This document shows positions 8,144 through 15,426 of a stretch of 35,884 bases of DNA, in pieces. This DNA comes from Desulfobulbaceae bacterium (lineage in GTDB: Bacteria; Desulfobacterota; Desulfobulbia; Desulfobulbales; Desulfobulbaceae): contig JAABTP010000005.1 in the NCBI GenBank assembly GCA_011389815.1, forward strand, positions 1-35,884, written 5' to 3'. A program made the translations under genes and the position numbers. Below the pieces are notes generated by a model that was not told where the DNA came from, did not search any database, and saw only the letters and a program-made list of their open reading frames with translations. Within the stretch, counting starts at the first letter, position 1. The number at the start of each line of letters is the position of its first letter.

Positions 8144-9731
8144 AAAACGCTACGCAATTCTGATTGCCAGCAGCAGCTACCCTAAAGAACCGGGCCTGAA
8201 GGACCTGCGCTGTCCGGAGAATGATGTTGATGCGCTGGATGCCGTGTTGCGCTCGTCGGATTTTGGGGGTTTCACCGAGACCTTTGTTTTCAAGAACCGG
8301 CCCAGCCATGAGGTACTGGAACGGATTGAGACCGTGCTGGGCGAGGCAGGTCAGCACGATCTGGTGCTCATCTATTTTTCTGGACACGGTAAGCTGAATC
8401 CGGCAGGACAGCTCTGTCTTGCCACGGCAAACACTAAGTTGCGGGCCTTGGGTTCCACCTCCATTCCGGCAGGATCAATCAAGTCCTACTTTGATCATTC
8501 CGCGAGCAGGAAGAAGATTCTCCTGCTGGACTGCTGCTACAGCGGGGCTGTGGGTAAAGATTTTGCCAGGGGAGGCGTTGACGATCAGTTACAGCTCGTG
8601 TCCCGAGGGCAGGGCACCTTTATCATGACTGCTTCCACCGGCATTGAGGTGGCAGTGGAAAAGGAGGGCGATAAGTACGGTCTGTTCACCAAGCATCTTG
8701 TGGCGGGGATTCGTTCCGGCGAGGCGGATAAGAACGAGGACGGCTTTGTGGATATGCAGGAGTTGTATGAGTATGTCCATGAGAAGGTGCAGGGGGAAGG
8801 GGCGCAGGAACCCATGAAGTGGGATCTGCATGTGAAGGGGAAGTTGGTGGTTGCACGGAGCGGCAGGGAGGCCAAAGAACAATGGCGGAAGAAGCTGCGG
8901 GCAATCCTCTACAAACTGGCTGCGCAGGGTTGGTTGTCAGACGGTATCGTCAGTAAGGCGGTGCATATCATTTCTTTGCCGGACAAGGAGATGACGACCA
9001 AAGACAGGGAATGTCTCCTGCTGATTGAACAGCTTGCTGATGAGCGGATCAGTACGGGAAACTTTGTTGAGTGTTGGGTGAAGACCTGCTTGTCAAATGA
9101 GAGTGAACAAAAAGGTGATAAGGACACGCCAAGTAGAACAAAGAATCTATGGAATTGGTTGCTTTACGATGTTTTTGCCGACCTGCTCTTGCGTTTTGTT
9201 TTTGCAGGCTTTATTGTTGCAATTGGGTGGTGGAGTTTGAAACAATGGGTGTCTCGCCCCGAGACTGTTTCTGTGCGGGAAGAAAGAACAATTGGGCAAT
9301 ATATTAATCATGGCGATGGCACGATAACGGATACGAAAACCGGTTTGATGTGGAAACGCTGTTCAGAGGGTTTGTCCGGTGTGAACTGCGAAGATGGCAA
9401 GGCCAAAGAGTATACATGGAATGATGCGGTGAAGCGTTTCAAGAATGTTGAATACGCGGGCTATGCTGATTGGCGGCTGCCGACCGTTGATGAACTGAAA
9501 ACCTTGGTGTATTGCAGCAAAGGGAAAGACAGAGAGGGTGACTGCAAGAATGGTTATGAAAGTCCGACTATCAACCAGCAGGTTTTTCCGAATACTGACT
9601 CTGTCTGGTCCGGGTCGCCGGATGCTGACTACTCGGTCAACGCGTGGTACGTCGATTTCTACGACGGCTATTCCCACATCCTCAACCGCACCTACAACTT
9701 TGCGGTGCGGCTGGTGCGCGACGGACAGTGA
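8127..9731 (+). CDS. EACC1-associated caspase-family protease fused to TM and Lcl (DUF1566) lectin-like domain
   Basis: From ATG 8127 (an upstream in-frame GTG at 8103 is less likely) the protein has 534 residues. Residues 7-250 are a caspase (clan CD) domain with catalytic His87 in IYFSGHGKLN and Cys137 in LLLDCCYSGA, both intact. A helical linker (about 255-340) may be an effector-associated domain. One membrane segment (RFVFAGFIVAIGWWSLKQWV, about 352-374) follows. The C-terminus (about 395-534) is an Lcl/DUF1566 domain with HGDGTITDTKTGLMWKRC, YADWRLPTVDEL and the ending FAVRLVR. With a single membrane segment, the lectin-like and caspase parts probably lie on opposite sides of the membrane. 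The last 35 codons are unusually GC-rich and NNC-rich, as in DGR variable regions. Cell suicide triggered by ligand binding is an inference from the family. Confidence 0.88.
   Translation: MAETAEKRYAILIASSSYPKEPGLKDLRCPENDVDALDAVLRSSDFGGFTETFVFKNRPSHEVLERIETVLGEAGQHDLVLIYFSGHGKLNPAGQLCLATANTKLRALGSTSIPAGSIKSYFDHSASRKKILLLDCCYSGAVGKDFARGGVDDQLQLVSRGQGTFIMTASTGIEVAVEKEGDKYGLFTKHLVAGIRSGEADKNEDGFVDMQELYEYVHEKVQGEGAQEPMKWDLHVKGKLVVARSGREAKEQWRKKLRAILYKLAAQGWLSDGIVSKAVHIISLPDKEMTTKDRECLLLIEQLADERISTGNFVECWVKTCLSNESEQKGDKDTPSRTKNLWNWLLYDVFADLLLRFVFAGFIVAIGWWSLKQWVSRPETVSVREERTIGQYINHGDGTITDTKTGLMWKRCSEGLSGVNCEDGKAKEYTWNDAVKRFKNVEYAGYADWRLPTVDELKTLVYCSKGKDREGDCKNGYESPTINQQVFPNTDSVWSGSPDADYSVNAWYVDFYDGYSHILNRTYNFAVRLVRDGQ
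9617..9731 (+). other. Candidate DGR variable region (VR) at the end of the Lcl domain
   Basis: Codon usage changes abruptly here. In the run encoding SHILNRTYN all nine codons are NNC, and GTC-AAC, TAC-GTC and TTC-TAC-GAC-GGC precede it. This is what results when AAC codons of a template repeat are mutagenised at adenines. The invariant frame (NAW, FxxG, R, FAVRLVR) matches the scaffold of C-type-lectin VRs. The 3' end is GC-rich (GCGGTGCGGCTGGTGCGC), as expected of an initiation-of-mutagenic-homing sequence. No template repeat or reverse transcriptase was noticed in this window, so the assignment rests on pattern only. Confidence 0.55.
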
Positions 9732-9733
9732 TT

Positions 9734-9754
9734 GCACGGGGTGTTACCCCGTGC
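9734..9754. repeat. Perfect hairpin 2 nt after the caspase stop (REP-like)
   Basis: The arms GCACGGGG and CCCCGTGC are perfectly complementary around a TGTTA loop. The same sequence family recurs nearby, so it is REP-like. There is no T-run, so it is a poor intrinsic terminator. Its place directly behind the candidate VR also matches the hairpin required downstream of VRs in studied DGRs. Confidence 0.8.
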
Positions 9755-9761
9755 TGGAATT

Positions 9762-9866
9762 GTATAACCCCTTCGGGGTATGCGTTGACTCGTCAAGCCG
9801 CCGTACAAGGAAAACATAATGCCCCAACGGGGCTGTATATAACCAGCTCAGGGTAACACCCTGAGC
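9762..9866. repeat. REP-like palindrome cluster, left flank of IS200-type element
   Basis: Three further palindromes follow: TAACCCCTTCGGGGTA, GCCCCAACGGGGC and a hairpin with arms GCTCAGGG and CCCTGAGC around TAACA. The last 48 bases (9819-9866) recur exactly at 10745-10792 on the other side of the transposase gene. Confidence 0.8.
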
Positions 9867-9895
9867 GCACATCCCAAAATATAAGAGGTTGCACC

Positions 9896-10351
9896 ATGCC
9901 GCAATCCCTCACAAGGATATATCTCCACATCATCTTTTCCACCAAGGAAAGAATCCCCTTTCTTGCCGACAAGGAAGTGCGCCGGAAAACCCATGCCTAC
10001 CTTTTTGGGACTTGTCGGAAATTGAGTACTCCCGCCGTGACAGTCGGTGGTATCGCAGATCATGTACACCTTATCTGCATCATGTCCCGCACCATAACGG
10101 TGGCGGATTTTGTCCGGGATATCAAGCGTACCTCCTCAAGCTGGCTCAAACAGCAGAGTGAAACTACCTCCAATTTCCATTGGCAGAACGGGTACGGCGT
10201 TTTTTCTGTCAGCCCGTCACATATTGATGCGTTAAAAAAATATATTGCCCGGCAGGAGGAACATCATCGGCAGCTTTCTTTTCAGGATGAATTTCGTCGG
10301 ATCATGCAGAAGTATGGGATGAAGTACGATGAAAAGTATCTGTGGGATTGA
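9896..10351 (+). CDS. tnpA: IS200/IS605-family (REP-associated-like) Y1 transposase
   Basis: The 151-residue protein is a complete HUH single-strand transposase. The HUH-type metal site is His56-Val57-His58 in GGIADHVHLICIM. The catalytic tyrosine is Tyr116 in LKKYIARQEEHH, and the C-terminus has the familiar YGMKYDEKYLW ending. It starts with QSLTRIYLHIIFSTKERIPF, the standard family start. AAGAGG lies about 8 nt before the ATG. No tnpB partner is present. The gene lies among palindromes and between exact 48-bp direct repeats, like REP-associated transposases that mobilise short hairpins. It should cut and rejoin single-stranded DNA at such hairpins. Confidence 0.92.
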   Translation: MPQSLTRIYLHIIFSTKERIPFLADKEVRRKTHAYLFGTCRKLSTPAVTVGGIADHVHLICIMSRTITVADFVRDIKRTSSSWLKQQSETTSNFHWQNGYGVFSVSPSHIDALKKYIARQEEHHRQLSFQDEFRRIMQKYGMKYDEKYLWD

Positions 10352-10395
10352 ACTGTTTGCACGGGGTGTTACTGCGGCCTGTGTTTTTCCCCTTG

Positions 10396-10563
10396 CGCAG
10401 CCCGGAAAAAAGATGAAACAGCCGGGCAAAATCACAAAGGAGCGGTGAAAAACGGCAAAACAGCCCGGAAAAATCATACAGAAGCGTGGAAAAATGACCG
10501 AGGAGCAGAGAAAAGTCATCAAGGAGCACGGAAAAACCGTTCAGGAGCATGGAAAACTCATCA
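10396..10563. repeat. 21-bp minisatellite, eight degenerate units
   Basis: Eight consecutive units of exactly 21 bp start at 10396, 10417, 10438, 10459, 10480, 10501, 10522 and 10543. The consensus is close to AGGAGCACGGAAAAATCATC. Because 21 bp is seven codons, all frames give heptad-like peptides; the minus strand reads as LxxFSxL repeats (for example LDEFSML, LNGFSVL, LDDFSLL). There is no convincing start signal or family match, so it is treated as non-coding. Confidence 0.85.
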
Positions 10564-10744
10564 AGGGGCACTACTTTCCTATTTTTCCAAGCTACGCTGC
10601 CGCATCGCAGGCTTGCTTCCTTGGTTTTCCCCCTTGCTGAACCGTTACGACATGCTCATCTGCCTCTTCAACAGTCTCCTTTGTTGCTGCTCGAAAATCC
10701 GGGAAGGAAATTGACATTCCCCTGCGATAATAACGGAATTATCA

Positions 10745-10792
10745 ATGCCCCAACGGGGCTGTATATAACCAGCTCAGGGTAACACCCTGAGC
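10745..10792. repeat. Right 48-bp direct repeat flanking the IS200-type module
   Basis: The 48 bases repeat 9819-9866 exactly, with the GCCCCAACGGGGC palindrome and the GCTCAGGG/CCCTGAGC hairpin. Together with the left copy it brackets the transposase and the minisatellite in a unit of about 974 bp. This may mark the element ends or a REP duplication. Confidence 0.85.
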
Positions 10793-10892
10793 ATACCTGA
10801 ATAGGTTTTCCGTTGAGGAAATTCAACGATATCTAGAGAAGAAGAAAAGCAAAAAGAGCAAAGAAGTTTTACGAGAAGACAGAAGGTACTAA
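10791..10892 (+). pseudogene. Possible 3' remnant of an unknown gene
   Basis: An open frame without a start codon encodes a coding-like, charged tail with FSVEEIQRYLEKKKSKKSKE and an RRY stop. It begins exactly at the end of the 48-bp repeat, so insertion of the repeat element may have removed the 5' part. No family is recognised. The rest of the stretch up to 11072 is AT-rich, and I see no gene in it. Confidence 0.25.
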
Positions 10893-11072
10893 ATATTGTT
10901 CTTCTTTACCATATCAACCCAGTGTTTTTGTTTTTTCAGAAAGTGCAAAAATTGATACTGCCAAGTTTCTTCTTTGCTTTTTTACCTTTGATCGGATACA
11001 TTAAGCATAACTTTACCAGGAAAATTTATATGAAAGTGTCGGGTAATTGATAAATCACTTACCCCATTGACC

Positions 11073-11116
11073 AGCTTTCATAATGTGTTGTCTCTCCCCA
11101 AAGGGAGGGAAGGCCA
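11073..11116 (+). repeat. Short interspersed repeat, copy A
   Basis: AGCTTTCATAATGTGTTGTC is followed by a C-rich/G-rich near-palindrome (CTCCCC..GGGAGGG). It aligns with copies at 17508, 17607 and 30873, which share CTTTCATGTTTTGTTGTCCC and a CAGAGG centre. It lies about 50 bp upstream of the outer-membrane protein gene. Confidence 0.5.
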
Positions 11117-11164
11117 TTATTTTACAAGACTTCTCCCAGCGGGAATAAAAAAAGGAAGAGCGTT

Positions 11165-11965
11165 ATGAAAAAAATATTAAGCGCAGCAGCAATTTCAGCC
11201 CTGATGTTCACAGCAGCCCCTGGAATGGCCGGTAATATGAAAATCATGCCGCCTTCCTTGGGGGCGGATTGTCCTGCTGATTGTCAGGATCAGATTGATC
11301 AGTTGAATTCCAGTCAGGCCCGGCAGGATGAACAGCTTGAGGCCCTGGAGGAGAGTCAGGTACGTCAGGATCAGGCGATTGAGGCCAATGCTGCTGATAT
11401 CCAAAACAATCTTCAGGAGATTGAAAAGCTGAAAACAAAGGAGATCCATAATCCCTGGTATGTGAAGGCCACGGCCCAGCTGACCTGGATGGGTTCGTTG
11501 GATCTTGATAAAGCACATTACGGGTATCAAGCAGACACAGATACAGGATATGGCTTTGGTTTTTCTGCTGGACGCCAGTTTGGCAATCTTCGCATTGAAG
11601 GGGAACTGGCCGGACGAACCGCTGATATCAAAGGTGAAAATCTTTCTGATATTACAATCAGCACAGCTATGCTGAACGGATTTTATGGCGTTCCTGTTTA
11701 CGGCCCCTTTTCTGTGTACGGCACAGCAGGCGCAGGTACGGCCAAGGTTGAAATGGCCTTTGCTGATGGCGATGACAGCGAAGTCACCTTTGCCTATAAA
11801 GCCGGAGCTGGTGTAGCTATGGATGTTGCTCGGAATATGGCTGTGGATCTTGGCTATGAGTACCTGCGAACCGGTGATGTGGAGTTTGGCCGGGATCATG
11901 AGATGTCCCGGGTTGATGACCTGAAAAGCAGTGCTATCAATGCCTCTGTTCGTTATTCATTCTAA
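11165..11965 (+). CDS. Outer-membrane beta-barrel protein with periplasmic coiled coil
   Basis: The 266-residue protein has a clean signal peptide (MKKILSAAAISALMFTAAPG, then MAG) with likely cleavage near residue 23. Residues about 40-95 form a polar coiled coil rich in Gln/Glu (SSQARQDEQLEALEESQVRQ), like the trimerising periplasmic helices of some porins. Residues about 100-266 are alternating beta strands of an OmpA-type small barrel (GYGFGFSAGRQFGNLRIEGE, FKAGAGVAMD-like pattern), ending in the terminal Phe (SVRYSF) recognised by the BAM machinery. AAGGAAGAG lies 5-8 nt upstream of the ATG. It stands alone, with a hairpin directly after the stop. A structural or adhesin role cannot be separated from a pore role. 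Confidence 0.85.
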   Translation: MKKILSAAAISALMFTAAPGMAGNMKIMPPSLGADCPADCQDQIDQLNSSQARQDEQLEALEESQVRQDQAIEANAADIQNNLQEIEKLKTKEIHNPWYVKATAQLTWMGSLDLDKAHYGYQADTDTGYGFGFSAGRQFGNLRIEGELAGRTADIKGENLSDITISTAMLNGFYGVPVYGPFSVYGTAGAGTAKVEMAFADGDDSEVTFAYKAGAGVAMDVARNMAVDLGYEYLRTGDVEFGRDHEMSRVDDLKSSAINASVRYSF

Positions 11966-11994
11966 GTTGTTCAATCAACCCATCATTGAACAAC
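11966..11994. terminator. Hairpin after the outer-membrane protein gene
   Basis: A 10-bp perfect stem (GTTGTTCAAT and ATTGAACAAC) with a 9-nt loop starts at the base after the stop codon. There is no T-run, so it may protect the mRNA 3' end rather than terminate. Confidence 0.5.
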
Positions 11995-12025
11995 AAGGAA
12001 TGCAATAAGAAATTTCCTGCCTATT

Positions 12026-12110
12026 ATTGTAGGTGCCGTAGGTACCATAGGGGCGATCCTCTGTGTTCGCCCTTTTATGCCGGGTAAACACGCAGGTCTG
12101 CTCCTACAAT
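12026..12110. repeat. 85-bp structured intergenic element with terminal inverted repeats
   Basis: The element begins ATTGTAGG and ends CCTACAAT (perfect 8-bp inverted ends). It contains an inner hairpin, GGGGCGA...TCGCCC, of the TAGGGGCGA type seen as dispersed repeats in many bacteria. A related GTAGGGGC/GTGCCCCTAC hairpin is at 35486-35513. Confidence 0.55.
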
Positions 12111-12162
12111 TCTGTCCCGGAAAATCGGGGTTTCCCACGTCCTTCAATATATTTTTTCCCTT

Positions 12163-14697
12163 ATGTATGTATTATACGCATTATCTGCTGCATCCGTATC
12201 ATCCCAAAAAATAAGAGACTCCCTGTGCTGGTCTCTCGCATTGTTCTTTTTCTTTTTTCTCACCTTTGTTCCTCTTTCTGTCCAGGCTGCCTCAAACGCT
12301 TCCAGTAAAATTGTGGTTCAAAAAACCATGGCAAGCTTTTCCCGGATACCAGGCCTGACAGCACAGGAACTGGAGTATGGGAGACAGGTCATTGCACAGA
12401 TGGACTATAACTCCCAGCGGATTACCCGCCAAATCAGTCTCCTGCCTGGAGCGAATTTTGCCCGGTGTGAAGAGATTTGGCAGGAGTTGGACAACAAAAA
12501 GATTTCCTATGATCAAATCCTTGCCTTTGATGATTGGACAAAGCTCCCTCATGCGACAATGCCGCTGGCAGTTCAAGTCATTAAGGCTATCAGAGACCTG
12601 ACCCGTGAAGAGGTAAAATGTCTTCGAACCTTTCTCACTATTGCTGATCAGCGAGCTGATGCAATCCTCTTGCTCATTCCTCAAATCGTGGCAATGGAGC
12701 CTTCAGGGAATTTTGCTGCCCGTAAGATGTTTACGGTTCGTGGGTTGAAAGTAGAGCAGGCCCTGGACAACCTGACGCTCATTGATACCTTTACTGATAA
12801 ACAGGCATGGGCTTATGCGGCCTTTGCAGAAGCCAGGAGGATGGATCCGGTAACCGTGACAGATGCCTTACCCCTCTTTCAGCAGTTGCGCGATGATGCT
12901 GCCTGGAACATGCGTACCCTGATCAAAAAGAATAAATTAACCAGAAATGCGGCCTGGCGATGGCTTATCAGCTATTTTGCCCATCCGGTCCATGTGCAGG
13001 AGAAGCAGTATTATCGATATGACGTCCCTGAAAGAACGCAGCTTTTAGATGCCTTTTATGCTGCTGGCGAAGATTTGATCTGGCGGATCAACAGTTTGCA
13101 TGCTGTCAGCGATGAATACGGAATGGAGTATTCCAGTGCCACGCTCCAGTCTATGTCCAAAAAAGAATTGAAAAGGCTTTTTGACAAGCTCTCTCAAAAG
13201 ACCAGGACAAACTATGGAGGTCATTTCCTGAATGCCTTTAAGGCAGGCAAAAAAAACAGCATGATCAGGATACTGCGTAAAGCAACCACAGCAGATCGCA
13301 CCCAGATTTCTCAGGACCTGACCTCTGCAAATATCTATGCCTTGCTGGCCCAGGGGAGCGAACTCTACGATTCTTCGTTTCGGGATATTCTGGTGCCTAT
13401 CCTGAAAAAGAGAATCCATAAAGGCTATGAAAAGAACCTGCTCACTTTTCTCAAGGCAACTGACCCGTCAAATCATCTGGTGTCCAGTTTTATTGTCAGT
13501 CTGGCTCAAAAAGGGAAGCTCACTACTTTTTTCCCAAAAGACGCTGCTGAACAGGAGAAAATTCTGGATTTAGTTGCAGCCTCTGCTTTTAAGGATGAGG
13601 ACTCTATACTTCTTTTTTCTGCTACCTTTCGCCATCTGCTCAAAGTGCTCAAACCGGATGTACGATATTATCTGATTGATAAAATGGTTCAGGCTGATAA
13701 CGGACGGACCAGCTTTAGCAAGCTGATTACTGTGATTCTTCAATATTATTTACAGGAATATCCAGACCTGCTTAATAAGCCAGCTCAGCAACTTATCCAA
13801 CAGACTGTTGAACGCAACGGGGCTGTGGATCTGGACAAGTACCTGTTGACACCTTTTGCGGACTGGAAGGAAGATAAGCAATTAGGTTCAATTTCGATTT
13901 TTCATCCTGATGATGATGGCCGGAAATCCTTTGTCTCCAACGCCCGGAACCTGCTCAAGCATGGTTATCAGATACAATATTCTGAACAGTACAGCCCGTA
14001 TCAAGAGGTCGCTGTGCAGAAGGTGAGTAAGCGGGCTGTGCAACGGTCCCGGTCAGGTAAAGGATTAGCTGCGCTTTTTGATACCATGCGGCGGAGTCCT
14101 TTTGCAGTGGTTTTTGTCAAAAAGGTCAATGGAATCACCATACGTCATTCTGTATATGTGTATGCCAATGAAGCTGACCAGCAGTTATTGATGAAGCGTT
14201 TTCTCCAGGGAGATGATGAGATGTTTGCCCAACGTGGTCATTCGTATTGGCGTTCAGAGCAAATTACCGATCCTTTGGAAAAACTCAAAGAAAATAACCA
14301 GATTTCTGAGCATGATCTTACCAAGCGGCAGCGTTTTCTCAGCCTGGGCTCCTGCGGTGGAGTGAAAGCCTATACCAAACTTACCCGGATGTTTCATGGT
14401 CATATTGATATCCTGGCCACTATTGGCACTGGAATGGCGATTATCAATGATCCTTATAATCGTAATTTTTTTGAAACTGTAGCCAAGAACCCGGCAACGA
14501 TTACCTGGGAGGATATGGCTGCAAAATCATCATTTATTTTTGCCAACGGACGAGGGCAGGATTATCTGCAACCTGGTTGCCTGACCGCTATTTTGCATAA
14601 AATATTGGATGAAGAACAAAAAAAAGGGAATTCATTTCCAGGATCAAGGGAAGGTGAACCCTATGATCTTGAGGTTGCCCCTGAGCCAGGGTATTGA
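12163..14697 (+). CDS. Large exported protein with a putative clan CD-like His/Cys C-terminal domain
   Basis: The frame encodes up to 844 residues. The start is uncertain because no ribosome site precedes ATG 12163. A signal sequence is visible as SLALFFFFFLTFVPLSVQAA (about residues 24-43). The next 550 residues are helical and match no family I recognise. Near residue 690 comes RGHSYWRSEQI, and about 35 residues later FLSLGSCGGVKAY, then ILATIGTGMAIINDP. The spaced GHS and GSCGG motifs resemble the His/Cys dyad of caspase/CHAT-like (clan CD) peptidases, as in RGHSY...GSCGG hypothetical proteins of Bacteroidota. Location is probably periplasmic or secreted. Protease activity is an inference. 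A terminator-like hairpin follows. Confidence 0.75.
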   Translation: MYVLYALSAASVSSQKIRDSLCWSLALFFFFFLTFVPLSVQAASNASSKIVVQKTMASFSRIPGLTAQELEYGRQVIAQMDYNSQRITRQISLLPGANFARCEEIWQELDNKKISYDQILAFDDWTKLPHATMPLAVQVIKAIRDLTREEVKCLRTFLTIADQRADAILLLIPQIVAMEPSGNFAARKMFTVRGLKVEQALDNLTLIDTFTDKQAWAYAAFAEARRMDPVTVTDALPLFQQLRDDAAWNMRTLIKKNKLTRNAAWRWLISYFAHPVHVQEKQYYRYDVPERTQLLDAFYAAGEDLIWRINSLHAVSDEYGMEYSSATLQSMSKKELKRLFDKLSQKTRTNYGGHFLNAFKAGKKNSMIRILRKATTADRTQISQDLTSANIYALLAQGSELYDSSFRDILVPILKKRIHKGYEKNLLTFLKATDPSNHLVSSFIVSLAQKGKLTTFFPKDAAEQEKILDLVAASAFKDEDSILLFSATFRHLLKVLKPDVRYYLIDKMVQADNGRTSFSKLITVILQYYLQEYPDLLNKPAQQLIQQTVERNGAVDLDKYLLTPFADWKEDKQLGSISIFHPDDDGRKSFVSNARNLLKHGYQIQYSEQYSPYQEVAVQKVSKRAVQRSRSGKGLAALFDTMRRSPFAVVFVKKVNGITIRHSVYVYANEADQQLLMKRFLQGDDEMFAQRGHSYWRSEQITDPLEKLKENNQISEHDLTKRQRFLSLGSCGGVKAYTKLTRMFHGHIDILATIGTGMAIINDPYNRNFFETVAKNPATITWEDMAAKSSFIFANGRGQDYLQPGCLTAILHKILDEEQKKGNSFPGSREGEPYDLEVAPEPGY

Positions 14698-14736
14698 TAC
14701 CTTGTAATATCATTTTTTTCCTGCACCTTACTCCTT

Positions 14737-14765
14737 CAGGCGTTTCTGTGTTCCAGGAACGCCTG
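14737..14765 (+). terminator. Likely terminator of the 844-residue exported protein gene
   Basis: CAGGCGTT and AACGCCTG form a perfect 8-bp stem, followed by a pyrimidine-rich tract (CTTCTTCTCTTTTCTCC) rather than a clean T-run. Confidence 0.55.
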
Positions 14766-15005
14766 CTTCTTCTCTTTTCTCCTCGCAAGTGCGTCCCATA
14801 ATATAACCTTCCTGTTTTTTTAATACCTCTTCCTGTTCGCCTCATTCTGTATAAAAAATAAAACTTTATAGTGTTGACGGTATGAAAAATTATACAGAAA
14901 TACGAGGGGAGCTACAGACAGATATTGCAAAAAGGATATTGTCTTCCCCCTTTTTTATCTGGAAAAATAGCCCCTTAGAAGGGAAAAAGGTATAATTATA
15001 GGAAG

Positions 15006-15021
15006 TGGCATATTTTTAGCA
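15006..15021 (+). promoter_or_regulatory. Possible sigma-54 promoter
   Basis: TGGCATATTTTTAGCA has the GG-N10-GC spacing of -24/-12 elements, with one mismatch in the TTGC box (TAGC). It lies about 180 bp upstream of the riboswitch. No activator gene is adjacent. The surrounding stretch 14698-15190 is AT-rich, and I see no gene in it. Confidence 0.3.
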
Positions 15022-15191
15022 TTAATATGAAAATATGTCGTTTAACTGTTTAAATTGATTGGATATAATAAAAGTATCTAATAAATGCCACAATGTGATG
15101 TTTGAAAGGAGTTGTTCTTTCACTACTCAGAACATGCTTTGTCATGTAGTGGCAACGCATTGTTGAACGCATTTGAACTTTATTTGATACC

Positions 15192-15325
15192 TTCTTTCCG
15201 ATAAGAAACGGAAAGTTGATAACGCCACAGCTGCTGCGAGGCAGTGTCGGAAAGCCACGGGTCTCCAATGATGGAGACAGCCGGGTTACCTGCTTTTACC
15301 TGTAACTTCTATCGGAAGGTTTATT
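15192..15325 (+). ncRNA. GEMM-I-like cyclic dinucleotide riboswitch
   Basis: The 3' half of the GEMM consensus is clear: GGAAAGCCACGGGTCTCC, a hairpin of GTCTCC and GGAGAC with an AATGAT loop, and then AGCCGGGTTACC (ending 15290). The 5' half has GATAACGCC and a stem ACA-CTGC/GCAG-TGT closed by a GCGA tetraloop (GNRA type). TTCCGATA (15196-15203) can pair with TATCGGAA (15310-15317), and AAGTT with AACTT, which covers the ribosome site GGAAGG at 15314-15319. That suggests translational control. The 5' core differs from the usual GGCAAACC, so the ligand (c-di-GMP or 3',3'-cGAMP) cannot be assigned by eye. Confidence 0.75.
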
Positions 15326-15415
15326 ATGAGATTTTTTTTCTTTCACGTACATTTCCCAGTGCTCCTGGTAGCACATTACTACCCGTCTCTCCCCTTCGTG
15401 CCACTCCTGGTATAA
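15326..15415 (+). CDS. Small hydrophobic ORF under the riboswitch (29 residues)
   Basis: An ATG with a strong GGAAGG ribosome site 6 nt upstream, inside the riboswitch's outer helix, opens a 29-codon frame starting MRFFFFHVHFPVLLVAHYY. It has no recognisable family. It may be a leader peptide for the sensor genes downstream or the first codons of a gene destroyed by rearrangement. Confidence 0.4.
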   Translation: MRFFFFHVHFPVLLVAHYYPSLPFVPLLV

Positions 15416-15426
15416 AAAACAAGAAT

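Noticed and set aside
9896-10351. Full IS605 with tnpB/RNA-guided nuclease
   Set aside because: No TnpB-like frame follows; only the Y1 transposase is present.
10302-10571. Heptad-repeat protein on the minus strand over the minisatellite
   Set aside because: It overlaps the transposase end, lacks a ribosome site, and its periodicity follows automatically from the 21-bp repeat.
14882-14995. 37-codon ORF beginning MKNYTEIRGELQ
   Set aside because: No good ribosome site and no family match; AT-rich intergenic context.
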